In this document: positions 52,449 to 61,174 of the stretch, in pieces
Layout: every line of letters begins with the position of its first letter
Position numbering within the stretch: the first letter of the stretch is position 1
From: Ruegeria_C sp041537925
Lineage (GTDB): Bacteria > Pseudomonadota > Alphaproteobacteria > Rhodobacterales > Rhodobacteraceae
DNA: 64,000 bases
NCBI RefSeq assembly: GCF_041537925.1
Contig: NZ_JBGOSH010000009.1
Span: 1 to 64,000, forward strand
Direction of reading: 5' to 3'
Translations under genes and position numbers: made by a program
Notes under the pieces: generated by a model
What the model was told of the DNA's origin: nothing
The model's database searches: none
The model's input: only the letters and a program-made list of their open reading frames with translations

Positions 52449-53537
52449 ATGAATAAGATGTACGATGTTGCGGTGTTCCACGGGGACGGGATCGGCCCGG
52501 AAATTATGACCCCTACGCTTGAAATCCTGCGCCAGCTCTCGGGCAACAATCCCAGCTACGAGCTGGCGTTTACAGACGCGCCGGCAGGCGCAGGCCACTA
52601 CGCCAAAACTGGAGAATCGTTTCCGGCTGGATCACTCGAAACCGCACGCAATGCGGACGCAATTCTGCTGTCTGCAATGGGCTTGCCGGATGTTCGTTAC
52701 CCTGACGGAACCGAGATTTCACCGCAGATCGATCTGCGAAAGAAACTGGGACTTTTCGCTGGTGTACGACCAGTAAAGGTAAGCAGCGGACAAATGACCC
52801 CCTTGGCGCTGCCCCCCGGAAAAGAGATCGACTTTGTCTTGATACGCGAAAGCACAGAAGGACTGTTCTTCACCCAAGGCGCTGGCGAAGTTACCGAACA
52901 CGAAGCACGAGAAACTCTGCTGATCACTCGTGAGGTGTCCGAAAAACTGTTCCGTTTCGCGTTTGAACTCGCCAAGAACCGCAAGGCATCCGGTCGCGGC
53001 CAAGGACGGGTTACATGTGTCGACAAAGCCAATGTTTTCAGGGCCTTTGCATTCTTCAGATCTATCTTTGACGTGGAGGCCGCACGCCATCCCGATTTGA
53101 AAGCTGACCATGCCTATGTTGATGCCACCGCTCTATGGATGGTCCAAAAGCCTTGGGAATTCGATGTTTTGGTGACTGAGAACATGTTCGGAGACATCCT
53201 CTCCGACCTTGGTGCGGGTCTCATGGGCGGTCTTGGACTGGCGCCATCAGCGGATATCGGGTTGAACCACGCTGTTTTCCAACCCTGCCATGGTTCCGCT
53301 CCGGACATTGCGGGACGGGGTATTGCTAACCCTTTTGCGATGATCCTGTCCGCAGCAATGATGCTTGAATGGTTGGGGTTGATCCATGATCACACAGGCC
53401 TGTCCAACGACGGTGAACGATTGCGTGAAGCCGTGGAAGAGGTGACTGCGAACGGACAGAACCTGACGCGCGACCTAGGTGGCACCGCCGGAACGCAGGA
53501 CGCAGCCTCATCGGTATTGGAAGCACTTTTGGCATGA
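52449..53537 (+). CDS. Isocitrate/isopropylmalate-type dehydrogenase (tartrate/malate-like)
   Basis: The 362-residue NAD(P)-dependent beta-decarboxylating dehydrogenase has GDGIGPEIM, LIRESTEGLFF, the catalytic Tyr replaced or shifted (TCVDKANVFRAFAFF with Lys), and VTENMFGDILSDLGAGLMGGLGLAPSA. The closest functional classes are D-malate/tartrate dehydrogenase and 3-isopropylmalate dehydrogenase. In this locus it may oxidise a hydroxy acid such as a tetronate or tartrate-like compound. AAGGAA precedes the start. It overlaps the next gene by ATGA. Confidence 0.85.
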   Translation: MNKMYDVAVFHGDGIGPEIMTPTLEILRQLSGNNPSYELAFTDAPAGAGHYAKTGESFPAGSLETARNADAILLSAMGLPDVRYPDGTEISPQIDLRKKLGLFAGVRPVKVSSGQMTPLALPPGKEIDFVLIRESTEGLFFTQGAGEVTEHEARETLLITREVSEKLFRFAFELAKNRKASGRGQGRVTCVDKANVFRAFAFFRSIFDVEAARHPDLKADHAYVDATALWMVQKPWEFDVLVTENMFGDILSDLGAGLMGGLGLAPSADIGLNHAVFQPCHGSAPDIAGRGIANPFAMILSAAMMLEWLGLIHDHTGLSNDGERLREAVEEVTANGQNLTRDLGGTAGTQDAASSVLEALLA

Positions 53538-54565
53538 ATACTCACCAAACCGTCAGAGTCGCGTGTGTGGGTGCGGGGTACTTCAGCAGGTTCCACTACG
53601 AAAGCTGGTCCCGAATGCCCGGAGCGGTTCCGATTGCATCCTGCAACCGTGATATCAGCAAGGCGAAAGAAACAGGATTGGCCGCTTACGATGATCTGTC
53701 AAGAATGTTGGAGGCGGAAGAACCAGATCTCGTGGACATCATCCTTCCACCTGTGGCGCAGGTCGACGCCATCCGAACGGCACTGCGGTTTGGTATCAAG
53801 TGGTTGATCTGCCAAAAGCCATTTTGCCTGTCTCTGGATGAAGCGGAGAAGATCGTCTCCGAGGCTGAGGCGGTAGGCGCAACTATTGTCGTGCATGAAA
53901 ATTTTCGCTTTCAGCCCTGGTATCGTGCGATCAAAGTGGCGATGACCGAGGGTCGAATCGGAACACCTCTACAAGCGACTTTCCGGCTTCGACCGGGCGA
54001 CGGACAGGGACCACGAGCCTACCTTGACCGGCAGCCGTACTTTCAGGACATGCCACGTTTTCTGGTTCATGAAACAGCGGTTCACTGGGTAGACACGTTC
54101 CGGTTTCTATTCGATGCGCCCAGCGCAGTTTATGCGGACTTGCGCCAAATTAACCCCGTTATCGCGGGCGAGGACGCAGGTTACATCCTGTTTGACCACC
54201 CCAACGGTTTGAAAGCTCTGTTCGATGGCAACAGATGCCTTGACCACAGCGCCGAAAACCTGCGTCAGACCATGGGCGAAGCGCTCATCGAAGGATCGGA
54301 AGGATCACTGGTTCTTAACGGCGACGGTTCAGTAGAACTCCGTTTTTTTGGAAAACAGGAGCGACAGCAGATTCTACCTCCAAGCGATCATGATGGATTT
54401 GGAGGAGACTGCGTCCACGCCTTGCAAAGTCACGTCGTTTCAGGCCTTCTAAGAGGCACGCCGTTGGAGAACACGGCTCGAGACTATTTGGACGTGATCC
54501 GCATCGAAGAAAGCATCTATCTCTCGGCTGCGGAGGGACGAAAGATCAACCTGGAGACGCCGTGA
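53534..54565 (+). CDS. Gfo/Idh/MocA-family oxidoreductase
   Basis: The 343-residue protein has an N-terminal Rossmann fold (VACVGAGYFSRFHYESW) and the family's LICQKPFCLSLDEAEKIV loop with the EKP-type Lys as QKP. The HVTAVHWVDTFRFLF-like HETAVHWVDTFRFLF block forms part of the active site. It oxidises or reduces a sugar or sugar acid with NAD(P). It is coupled by ATGA overlaps to the dehydrogenase and the GntR gene. Confidence 0.88.
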   Translation: MNTHQTVRVACVGAGYFSRFHYESWSRMPGAVPIASCNRDISKAKETGLAAYDDLSRMLEAEEPDLVDIILPPVAQVDAIRTALRFGIKWLICQKPFCLSLDEAEKIVSEAEAVGATIVVHENFRFQPWYRAIKVAMTEGRIGTPLQATFRLRPGDGQGPRAYLDRQPYFQDMPRFLVHETAVHWVDTFRFLFDAPSAVYADLRQINPVIAGEDAGYILFDHPNGLKALFDGNRCLDHSAENLRQTMGEALIEGSEGSLVLNGDGSVELRFFGKQERQQILPPSDHDGFGGDCVHALQSHVVSGLLRGTPLENTARDYLDVIRIEESIYLSAAEGRKINLETP

Positions 54566-55239
54566 AGGATCAGGACGCAAAAACTCTTTCCAATACGCAA
54601 CGCGCTGTTAGGGATTTGCGACAGATGATCCTGTCTGGCGAACTTGCAGCCGGGACTGACCATCTGGAGTCGGAACTCGCCGAGACCCTTGGCATGTCCC
54701 GCACCCCGATACGGGAAGCTGCGCTGATGTTGGAAAGTAAGGGGTTGCTGGAAATGCGGCCCCGCAAAGGTGTGCGGATACTGCCTGTTTCATCAGATGA
54801 TATGCGTGAAATCTACGACATCCTGACGGAACTCGAGAGTCTCGCAGCACAGCGCGCTGCCGAAGCGGGTTATTCAGAAGATGAACTGGCGGTCCTTGCT
54901 GGATCAATTGCAAAGATGGACCAAGCCATCGAGGCCGAAGACCTTGAAGCCTGGGCCGAGGCCGACGAGTTGTTTCACCAGGAGCTCGTTCGGTTGGGCG
55001 GCAACAAACGAGTCGAAGCGATTGTCGCCATGATGAGCGACCAGGTACGTCGCGCGCGCGCAACGACGTTGTTCATCAGGCCCCTGCCCGTCAAATCCAA
55101 TGAAGATCACCGGGTTGTTTTCCAAGCGATTAGTGAAAGTCGACCGGATGTCGCCCGTGAACGTCATCGAGAACACAGGCTGCAAGCACAGGCTATGCTT
55201 TGCGGGATACTCGAAAAGCATCGGCTCACCAGCCTCTGA
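54562..55239 (+). CDS. GntR-family regulator (FadR/FCD type)
   Basis: The 225-residue protein has the winged helix of GntR proteins (RQMILSGELAAGTDHLESELAETLGMSRTPIREAALMLESKGLLEMRPRKGVRI) and an FCD ligand-binding domain (DILTELESLAAQRAAEAG, LFHQELVRLGGNKRV, EDHRVVFQAI). FCD regulators often sense sugar acids or their lactones, which matches this locus. It ends the plus-strand operon and probably represses both arms. Confidence 0.9.
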   Translation: MKDQDAKTLSNTQRAVRDLRQMILSGELAAGTDHLESELAETLGMSRTPIREAALMLESKGLLEMRPRKGVRILPVSSDDMREIYDILTELESLAAQRAAEAGYSEDELAVLAGSIAKMDQAIEAEDLEAWAEADELFHQELVRLGGNKRVEAIVAMMSDQVRRARATTLFIRPLPVKSNEDHRVVFQAISESRPDVARERHREHRLQAQAMLCGILEKHRLTSL

Positions 55240-55404
55240 TCTTCTCGTGTCCGGTCGTTAATCGCCTAAAATAACTGCCTATTTTCGGCATTAAAGGCGC
55301 TCCGAATACTTGTCTCCCACGGCAGTCCACGGTTGCGTCCGGCTGCTCTGATTTACTTTTTTTCAAGTCACTCATCCAATCACCGCATCGACTGGGGTTG
55401 AAGT

Positions 55405-55440
55405 AGTACGATTTCGTATTATTTAGTTTGATATCGTACT
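55405..55440. promoter_or_regulatory. Candidate MarR operator
   Basis: AGTACGAT (55405-55412) and ATCGTACT (55433-55440) are perfect inverted halves 20 bp apart. The left half is also part of TACGATTTCGTA, a 5-bp inverted pair with a 2-bp spacer. The region lies just before the Tat-protein gene at 55455 and would allow autoregulation by the MarR protein encoded at the operon's end. Confidence 0.55.
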
Positions 55441-55454
55441 ATTGGAGAGTCAAA

Positions 55455-56555
55455 ATGCCAAACAGAAGACGTTTTCTAAAAGTTCTAGGCGGAGGCACGA
55501 TTTTGGCGGCAACGGGTGCGGTTGGGTTCCTCGCTACACGCACGCCGCATGACGCGCTGGCTCCGTGGACGCCAAAACCGTATGACGACCCTCGCAAAGC
55601 CGCTTTGTCCTACGCAATTCTCGCCCCCAATCCACACAATTTGCAACCTTGGCTGGTCGAGTTGGTTGGACAAGGCAAGGTGCGCATCCACCGCGATACA
55701 GATCGCGAGCTTCCGGAAACCGATCCTTACCACCGCCAGCTCTATATTGGCCTCGGCGCATTTGTTGAGACGATGATTCTGGCAGCAGGTGCTCTCGGGT
55801 TTGATACCGAGGTCAAGTTACTGCCAGATGGGGATGACGGACCTATTGCAGAAGCAGTGTTTGTTCCTGGCGGAGCACCCGATCCACTATCAGATCAAAT
55901 CCTCAAACGGCATTCCAACAAAGAACCGTACACTGAACAGCGGCTGTCCAAGGCGGAATCGTCGGTCCTTGAAAACTATGCCACTCTGATTTCCGATGAG
56001 GATATAGTGGCACGTGTTCGAGACCTTACGAAACGCGCTTTTGAAATCGAAATGCGAACGCCGCAGACGCTGAAAGAATCCGTCGACCTGATGCGGATCG
56101 GGAAAGCAGAAATCAACGCCAACCCAGACGGGATTGAATTACGCGATCCCATGCTGGAAACACTGCGACTTACCGGTCTATTGGACAATGAGACCCTGAT
56201 GAATGTTGATCACCCAGGCACTCAGTCACACATGCGAGGCTACTTCGCCATGCTAGACGCGACGCCGCAATACGCAGTCCTCACGACAGCCACAAATACG
56301 CGAAGCGATCAACTCGATGCCGGACGTCAATTGATGCGTTTCTACCTAAAGACAACCGAAATGGGACTAGGCGTTCATCCGGTCAGTCAGGCACTTCAGG
56401 AATATCCTGAGATGGCCAACGAATACGCTCTGGCGCATGAGCTTCTTGCGTCACCGGGCCACACGGTGCAAATGTTGTTGCGTTTGGGGTATGGTCCCGA
56501 GCCAATTGCCACCCCCCGCTGGCCGCTGGAGACACGAATTCTGAATGAAGCCTGA
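55455..56555 (+). CDS. Tat-exported nitroreductase-like (Acg-type) protein
   Basis: The 366-residue protein starts MPNRRRFLKVLGGGTILAATG, a Tat signal. The rest has a nitroreductase-like fold in two halves (ALSYAILAPNPHNLQPW, HSNKEPYTEQRLS, FYLKTTEMGLGVHPVSQALQEYPEM, MLLRLGYGP), as in Acg-family and similar proteins that bind a flavin without catalysing typical reduction. GGAGAG precedes ATG 55455. It overlaps the MarR gene by 11 bp. Confidence 0.75.
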   Translation: MPNRRRFLKVLGGGTILAATGAVGFLATRTPHDALAPWTPKPYDDPRKAALSYAILAPNPHNLQPWLVELVGQGKVRIHRDTDRELPETDPYHRQLYIGLGAFVETMILAAGALGFDTEVKLLPDGDDGPIAEAVFVPGGAPDPLSDQILKRHSNKEPYTEQRLSKAESSVLENYATLISDEDIVARVRDLTKRAFEIEMRTPQTLKESVDLMRIGKAEINANPDGIELRDPMLETLRLTGLLDNETLMNVDHPGTQSHMRGYFAMLDATPQYAVLTTATNTRSDQLDAGRQLMRFYLKTTEMGLGVHPVSQALQEYPEMANEYALAHELLASPGHTVQMLLRLGYGPEPIATPRWPLETRILNEA

Positions 56556-56994
56556 AGATGCGACCAACGAAGTCTACCGGTTCTTCACCGAGGTCGGGAT
56601 CATCAATCAGTTGATCTCGACCCAGCTAGAAGCGTTCCTTCCCGGTAGAATGACAGCGACACAATTTGGAATATTGGGCCATCTGGTTCGGCGCCCCGAG
56701 GGAGAGACTCCACTGCAACTCTCGAACGCGTTCCAGGTGCCCAAGACATCGATGACGCATATGCTCGCCAGCCTTGAAAATCATAACTTGATCACTCTTG
56801 AGACCAACCCCAAGGACAAGCGTTCGAAAATTGCCCGATCAACGCCGCAAGGCGTGGAGTTTTTGAAAGCTTGTATGGAGCGGATGTCGGAAGCCCTGGC
56901 TCCAGTTTTGTCCGAACTCGGGCCCGAACCGTTCAATAGGTCTTTACCCAATTTGACTCTCATACGTGAAACTCTAGACAAAGAGCGCAACTAG
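56545..56994 (+). CDS. MarR-family regulator
   Basis: The 149-residue protein has the MarR winged helix (MTATQFGILGHLVRRPEGETPLQLSNAFQVPKTSMTHMLASLENHNLITLETNPKDKRSKIARSTPQG). It is translated from inside the upstream gene's end and probably represses its own operon through the inverted repeat at 55405-55440. Its ligand may be an oxidant or aromatic compound. Confidence 0.85.
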   Translation: MKPEDATNEVYRFFTEVGIINQLISTQLEAFLPGRMTATQFGILGHLVRRPEGETPLQLSNAFQVPKTSMTHMLASLENHNLITLETNPKDKRSKIARSTPQGVEFLKACMERMSEALAPVLSELGPEPFNRSLPNLTLIRETLDKERN

Positions 56995-57031
56995 CCGAAA
57001 CCTGCGTCGCCCCAAGCAAGCAGCCAAATTC

Positions 57032-57799
57032 TCAAAAGATCATACAATCCGCGCCCGGAGGCAGCGGCGGCGATCCTTCAGGCAAGGTGGGTGTGTAGTC
57101 AAATGTCACGATCTTCGCGCCACCGTCGAATGCAACGAACAGTTGGTTGGACCCCGGCCTAATGGCGATGCCTTCCGGGTCGGTTCCGAACTCCAACAAC
57201 TTTTGCTGGGCGAGCAATTGGCCATCTGCCGTGAACTCATACAGGCTGTTTGACCCTTCCCAGTCATCAACGATCAACATGTGACCGGTGCGTGGGTCAA
57301 TCGCGATGCCCTGTGCCTCGCTTAAGGGGGGAGACAGCTCCATGGTATCCAACCTCGCCGTTAAAGCACCCTCTGAAGTGAACCAAGACAACCGTTCCGG
57401 GTCATCTTCTACGGTCACGATCTGCCCCTTGGCATTGATCGCGATCCCTTCGGTATCCGCAAATCCACCTTCAAGTTCAAAGGGTGCTCCTAAAGTGGCT
57501 CCTTCCTTCGTGACACGTTGGAGGCTGCCAAGACCGTCGCCTACCAACAAGTGATCCCCTTCGATAGCAATTGCTTTGATACGGAAGAGATCGCTGGATA
57601 TGCGGCGCAACTCATCACCTTGCAATGTAACGAGAACGGCCTCGGGTCCCTCGTTCGCAATCCACAACCCACAAAAGGTCGGATCGTAGTCAAGACTTGC
57701 GGGTTGATTGAGTTCATAACGCCCTGTTTCGCGAAGCTGCAAAGCCGTGGCCGGGGTCGACACAGCAAAAATCAATAAGGCGGTGGTCCTCACAAACAC
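57032..57799 (-). CDS. Exported beta-propeller protein (SdiA-regulated/phytase-like)
   Basis: The 255-residue protein starts at GTG 57799, with a signal peptide (VRTTALLIFAVSTPATALQ). The mature chain has repeated blades (GIAINAKGQIVTVEDD, GIAIDPRTGHMLIVDD, GIAIRPGSNQLFVAFDGG), typical of the SdiA-regulated and esterase-like phytase beta-propellers. No enzymatic activity can be assigned. The next 360 bp (57800-58163) contain no gene I would call. Confidence 0.75.
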   Translation of the reverse strand: MFVRTTALLIFAVSTPATALQLRETGRYELNQPASLDYDPTFCGLWIANEGPEAVLVTLQGDELRRISSDLFRIKAIAIEGDHLLVGDGLGSLQRVTKEGATLGAPFELEGGFADTEGIAINAKGQIVTVEDDPERLSWFTSEGALTARLDTMELSPPLSEAQGIAIDPRTGHMLIVDDWEGSNSLYEFTADGQLLAQQKLLEFGTDPEGIAIRPGSNQLFVAFDGGAKIVTFDYTPTLPEGSPPLPPGADCMIF

Positions 57800-58163
57800 T
57801 CAGGATGCTCCCAAAACTGAGTTAGAAAGGTGGGGCAGTGACGTGACGGGTCAATACAAAGAACGATTGATCTCCTAACAACAGAGGCCATCACATTGCC
57901 TGGTCAGAGAGACGGAGAACGCCAAGAATCGGCGCAATGTTGCGTGAGTTGAAACTTCCAGCGATGCAAACCAAGGTGAAGAATTGGCGCAGCTTCTTGA
58001 ATCGCAGCGAAACCCGAGGTTCCGCGTCGCGCAACAACTATCAAAGAGTCTGTCGCGTCACCACTCCCGGCGCTGAGTGTTCCTCGGCTTTGGTGTTACC
58101 AATTGCAGAGTTCGATCTGATTTACACAAACTCACAGAAAGTTTGGTGTTGTGCCCGAAACGC

Positions 58164-58334
58164 TCAAGCTTCAGCGATCATCGTGCCCCAGCTAGAAAAG
58201 CCACTCTCTGTCTCACAGATAATCGTCTCTGCCCCGGTTACCGCATCGTTCCCAAAGTAGCACTCCGCAAACGCACCAGTGCCAACAAATGATAGGGTCA
58301 GGGCAACAAGGCCCAAAGCTGCAATCCTCTTCAT
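58164..58334 (-). CDS. Small exported protein of 56 residues
   Basis: A short frame with a good ribosome site (AAGGGAG, spacing about 9) and an evident signal peptide: MKRIAALGLVALTLSFVGTG then AFA, cut before ECYFGND. The mature 33 residues contain two Cys (ECYF and TIICETES), which could form one disulfide, and an acidic composition. No family was recognised. It is monocistronic, with a 250-bp upstream region. It is likely real because signal, start site and codon use agree. Confidence 0.65.
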   Translation of the reverse strand: MKRIAALGLVALTLSFVGTGAFAECYFGNDAVTGAETIICETESGFSSWGTMIAEA

Positions 58335-58593
58335 GATACTCACTCCCTTTGATAAGCGTCATGTGGGAGTTGTTTTTTGCCGAAAGTACTTTGCTTTGAT
58401 TAAGTATTTTTAACTTAAGACTGCCAGACGAGTTGTCTCTTCAGAAAGCAGCCTACTCTGAATGTTCGCTCAGAAAAGACAGGTTCAGCATCTAAAAAGA
58501 AGAAACTGCACATCCGCATTCAGGAACTGACGGAAGAAGAAATACCGGCGTTGCAGACCTATATGAAGAACACAGCCCTCTCTTGGTAGACTT

Positions 58594-59148
58594 TCAGTAG
58601 AAACCAATCTCGCTGACATCTACACGGGCCTCGTGATCGCGCCCGTAGGCTACAACTCCAACTGAGGTGATTTCGTCAGCAACGGGAATAGCGCGCAACA
58701 TGGCACCTGAAGCCTTGAAGCCTGACAAAGGTAAAGAGACTTCGGTCCATTTGTCAGAAGTTGCGAACTCGGCCTGATAGTATTGCCACGGAAGCACCGT
58801 GCCACGCGTCCTGAGGTGAACAAAGTACTGTTCGCCGTTGCCCCGCACCAATAGCTTGATGCCCGATACACTTGCATCTGGCCTGTCCGGCAACTTGCGT
58901 CGGAACTGGATGAAGCCGCCGTTGTTTTCTGTGCTGACGGTTCCGGTCAACCGCGCGAATGCATCATTACCTTCCGAACTAAACTGCACCTGCCCTGAGG
59001 AAACTCCTCCCATGACGGTGTCGGCAACGTAGTCCCAACGCGTCTCCGGAGACTCGGAGAAGTCTTCTGCAAGATTTTCACTAGCCAGTGCCATTGTAGA
59101 TCCGATGATAAAAAGACTTGAAACAAGCCCAGCGAAGTTTCCACGCAT
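58594..59148 (-). CDS. CIA30-family (NADH:ubiquinone oxidoreductase intermediate-associated 30-like) protein
   Basis: The 184-residue protein has a signal peptide (MRGNFAGLVSSLFIIGSTMALA) and the CIA30 fold (WDYVADTVMGGVSSGQVQF, GTVSTENNGGFIQFRRKL, LLVRGNGEQYFVHLRT, WTEVSLPLSGF). In bacteria such proteins are exported and of unknown role; the eukaryotic relative helps build complex I. ATG 59148 is chosen over earlier codons in the 58594-59484 frame. It is 11 bp after the TspO gene stop. Confidence 0.82.
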   Translation of the reverse strand: MRGNFAGLVSSLFIIGSTMALASENLAEDFSESPETRWDYVADTVMGGVSSGQVQFSSEGNDAFARLTGTVSTENNGGFIQFRRKLPDRPDASVSGIKLLVRGNGEQYFVHLRTRGTVLPWQYYQAEFATSDKWTEVSLPLSGFKASGAMLRAIPVADEITSVGVVAYGRDHEARVDVSEIGFY

Positions 59149-59159
59149 ATCGTTCTTTC

Positions 59160-59612
59160 TCAGTTCAGTATCGCGATAGAAAAGTTCAAGGCCGTGGCAA
59201 ATGCGACCCACGCAAAGTACGGCAGGAAAGCTAGTGCGGAAACCCGATCTGAATTCCTGACCCGAGCGATGAACATGACGATTACAGCCAACAACGCGAC
59301 AATGATCACAAGAGCAAACCACGGCAGTTGCAGTACGAAAAAGGTTGGGGACCACAAAAAGTTCAGACCCATCTGCGCCCACCACAGCTTCATGGCAGTC
59401 GAGCTTCGGTCTGCTTCGAACTGGCGCCAACCCGCAATGGCGATCAACACATAAAGAACCGTCCAGACCGGACCAAATATCCAATTTGGTGGATTGAAAG
59501 CCGGTTTAGAAAGCTGAGCATACCAATCGCCAGGTGCGGTCAGTGTCCCGATCAGGATGCCGCCTCCCAACATGAGCGCAAGAAATGCTACGCGGATCAA
59601 CAAATTCGACAT
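59160..59612 (-). CDS. tspO: TspO/MBR-family protein
   Basis: The 150-residue protein has five transmembrane helices rich in Trp and Pro (KPAFNPPNWIFGPVWTVLYVLIAIAGWRQF, WWAQMGLNFLWSPTFF). TspO proteins bind porphyrins and affect tetrapyrrole and stress signalling; in Rhodobacter TspO represses photosynthesis genes. It is the central gene of a minus-strand set with an exported protein upstream and the CIA30 gene downstream. Confidence 0.92.
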   Translation of the reverse strand: MSNLLIRVAFLALMLGGGILIGTLTAPGDWYAQLSKPAFNPPNWIFGPVWTVLYVLIAIAGWRQFEADRSSTAMKLWWAQMGLNFLWSPTFFVLQLPWFALVIIVALLAVIVMFIARVRNSDRVSALAFLPYFAWVAFATALNFSIAILN

Positions 59613-59625
59613 TGCGGGACTGCTT

Positions 59626-60129
59626 TCAGCAACCCGTGGTCGTCACGTTGACAAGCGCTTCGGATGAGAAGGTTGCAATACTGGTCTTATCCGCATCGGA
59701 ATATGACACCGTGGCGCCTTCGATCTCCGACCCTGTTACGGTGATTTCGCGTTGCCCGATGGTGTCGTCTACATCGATGGTAAAGGCGAGTTTGTCCCCG
59801 GCTGGAAGGGAGGCGATCTCAAGTTCAATTGAATCTTGCCCGTCCACGACCGCTGGAATTTGCCGCAGAGCATCCGCACCCTCTACGAATTCGAGAGGTT
59901 GGAATACCTCTACGCCCGCACCTTTTTCGGTAACGTCGAAAACCAATCGTCCGGCAGATTGCGACAAGTCGATTTTGAGGGTCGAGGCATCTACTTCGCA
60001 CGCTCCGACATTTGTCAGAACAAAACGGTCCTTGGGTGCGCCTTCTATGAAGCGAATTTGTACACCAGCTTGAAGCGAAGTAGCTGCAAGCAATCCAAGG
60101 GTCGCGGCAAGAATACTCTTCGAGAGCAT
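59626..60129 (-). CDS. Exported hypothetical protein
   Basis: The 167-residue protein has a signal peptide (MLSKSILAATLGLLAATSLQA) and a beta-rich mature region (VQIRFIEGAPKDRFVLTNVGACEV...) ending in a Cys (TTTGC). Similar proteins have been labelled aggregation factor core in roseobacters, but I assign no function. It starts 13 bp from the TspO gene and is probably co-expressed with it. Confidence 0.65.
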   Translation of the reverse strand: MLSKSILAATLGLLAATSLQAGVQIRFIEGAPKDRFVLTNVGACEVDASTLKIDLSQSAGRLVFDVTEKGAGVEVFQPLEFVEGADALRQIPAVVDGQDSIELEIASLPAGDKLAFTIDVDDTIGQREITVTGSEIEGATVSYSDADKTSIATFSSEALVNVTTTGC

Positions 60130-60265
60130 ATTTATCTCCTTTCTAAAAGGTTCTTGATAGATACGCTTCGGCGGGATTCTTGGATCAGACTTACGCCCTT
60201 TGACTATCGTGGCTCAGCCGAAAGGAGTCTTCAAAGTTCCATGCACCGTAGTCAGAACGGTTAAG

Positions 60266-60649
60266 TTAAAACATGCCATTGTCATTCGCGCTGTTTGCTG
60301 GAATTTCCTGAAGAACATCCCAGTGCTCGACAACCTTACCATCAGCATCCAGGCGAAAAATATCGATCCCTGCGTACTCGAGACCATCGGGCCAGATTTG
60401 GTGGCAATGCAGAATAACGTGATCGTCTTCAGCAAAGGCACGTTTGATGTCCACACGCTTTCCCGGGTATTCGGCGGCCATGCGCTCGAAGTACTCGACA
60501 AAGGCTTGCTTGCCATCGCCAACATGCGGGTTGTGCTGCGTATAGGATTCACCAACAAAGGTCGCTATGGCCTCGGCAGGTCGACACTCGTTGAACATCA
60601 TTTCGTAGAAAGCGATGACGTTTTTCTTGTTTGTTTCGAGGTCCGGCAT
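60266..60649 (-). CDS. SnoaL-like (NTF2-fold) protein
   Basis: The protein starts at ATG 60649 behind GGAG; an upstream ATG at 60661 is less good. It has the SnoaL/NTF2-fold of small isomerase or hydrolase-like enzymes (NVIAFYEMMFNECRPAEAI, YTQHNPHVGDG, HCHQIWPDGLEYAGIDIFRLDADGKVVEHWDVLQ). It is the last of four genes that run from 62505 leftward, separated by a 144-bp gap from the glyoxalase-fold gene. Confidence 0.82.
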   Translation of the reverse strand: MPDLETNKKNVIAFYEMMFNECRPAEAIATFVGESYTQHNPHVGDGKQAFVEYFERMAAEYPGKRVDIKRAFAEDDHVILHCHQIWPDGLEYAGIDIFRLDADGKVVEHWDVLQEIPANSANDNGMF

Positions 60650-60793
60650 GCTGATCTCCAAGTCGACGTTTGCACCTCCCTAAAATGTTGACCCGCGTAG
60701 TTCTAGGAAGCAACCCGGCAAGGATCTCAATCCCTAATCGACAAGAAGTTGCGAGCTTGATTTTGCGTTCCATCTATTTCGTTGGTTAGCAAC

Positions 60794-61174
60794 TCACTCG
60801 CCTTCCTCGAAGTCAATATGAATATGATTTCCATCAGGATCGGCCACATGGATTTGGACCATTCGAGCCCCTGGGACGTCAGTTTTGCGGTACTGGATTT
60901 GACTCGAGATCAGTTTTTCTTCGAATGCGCTCAGCCCCGTGGCTGAGAGCGCAAAATGCTCGAGCTTAAGCCTCACTTCGGAGCCGACATTTGGCGTGCC
61001 TTCGTGACCCACAAGGTGAACCACGGCGTGATCACCCGCATACAACCAAGCCCCGGGAAACGGAAAATCAGGGCGGGCCCCAGGTTTCAAACCCAAGACC
61101 TCTTCATACCAAGTAGCCATTTCAGACAACTTAGTTGTTACGATGTTCACATGATCTAGCCGCTCAATTCTCAT
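60794..61174 (-). CDS. Glyoxalase/VOC-family protein
   Basis: The 126-residue protein is a single vicinal-oxygen-chelate domain (RIERLDHVNIVTTKLSEMATWYEEVLGLKPG, HFALSATGLSAFEEKL, IHVADPDGNHIHIDFEEGE). Metal ligands are likely His8 and the Glu/His near the C-terminus. It begins directly after the TAG of the oxidoreductase gene (no gap), so the two are cotranscribed. Confidence 0.82.
   Translation of the reverse strand: MRIERLDHVNIVTTKLSEMATWYEEVLGLKPGARPDFPFPGAWLYAGDHAVVHLVGHEGTPNVGSEVRLKLEHFALSATGLSAFEEKLISSQIQYRKTDVPGARMVQIHVADPDGNHIHIDFEEGE

Noticed and set aside
57937..58260. A 107-codon plus-strand frame
   Set aside because: It overlaps the 56-residue exported protein on the other strand, and has no start signal or recognisable composition.
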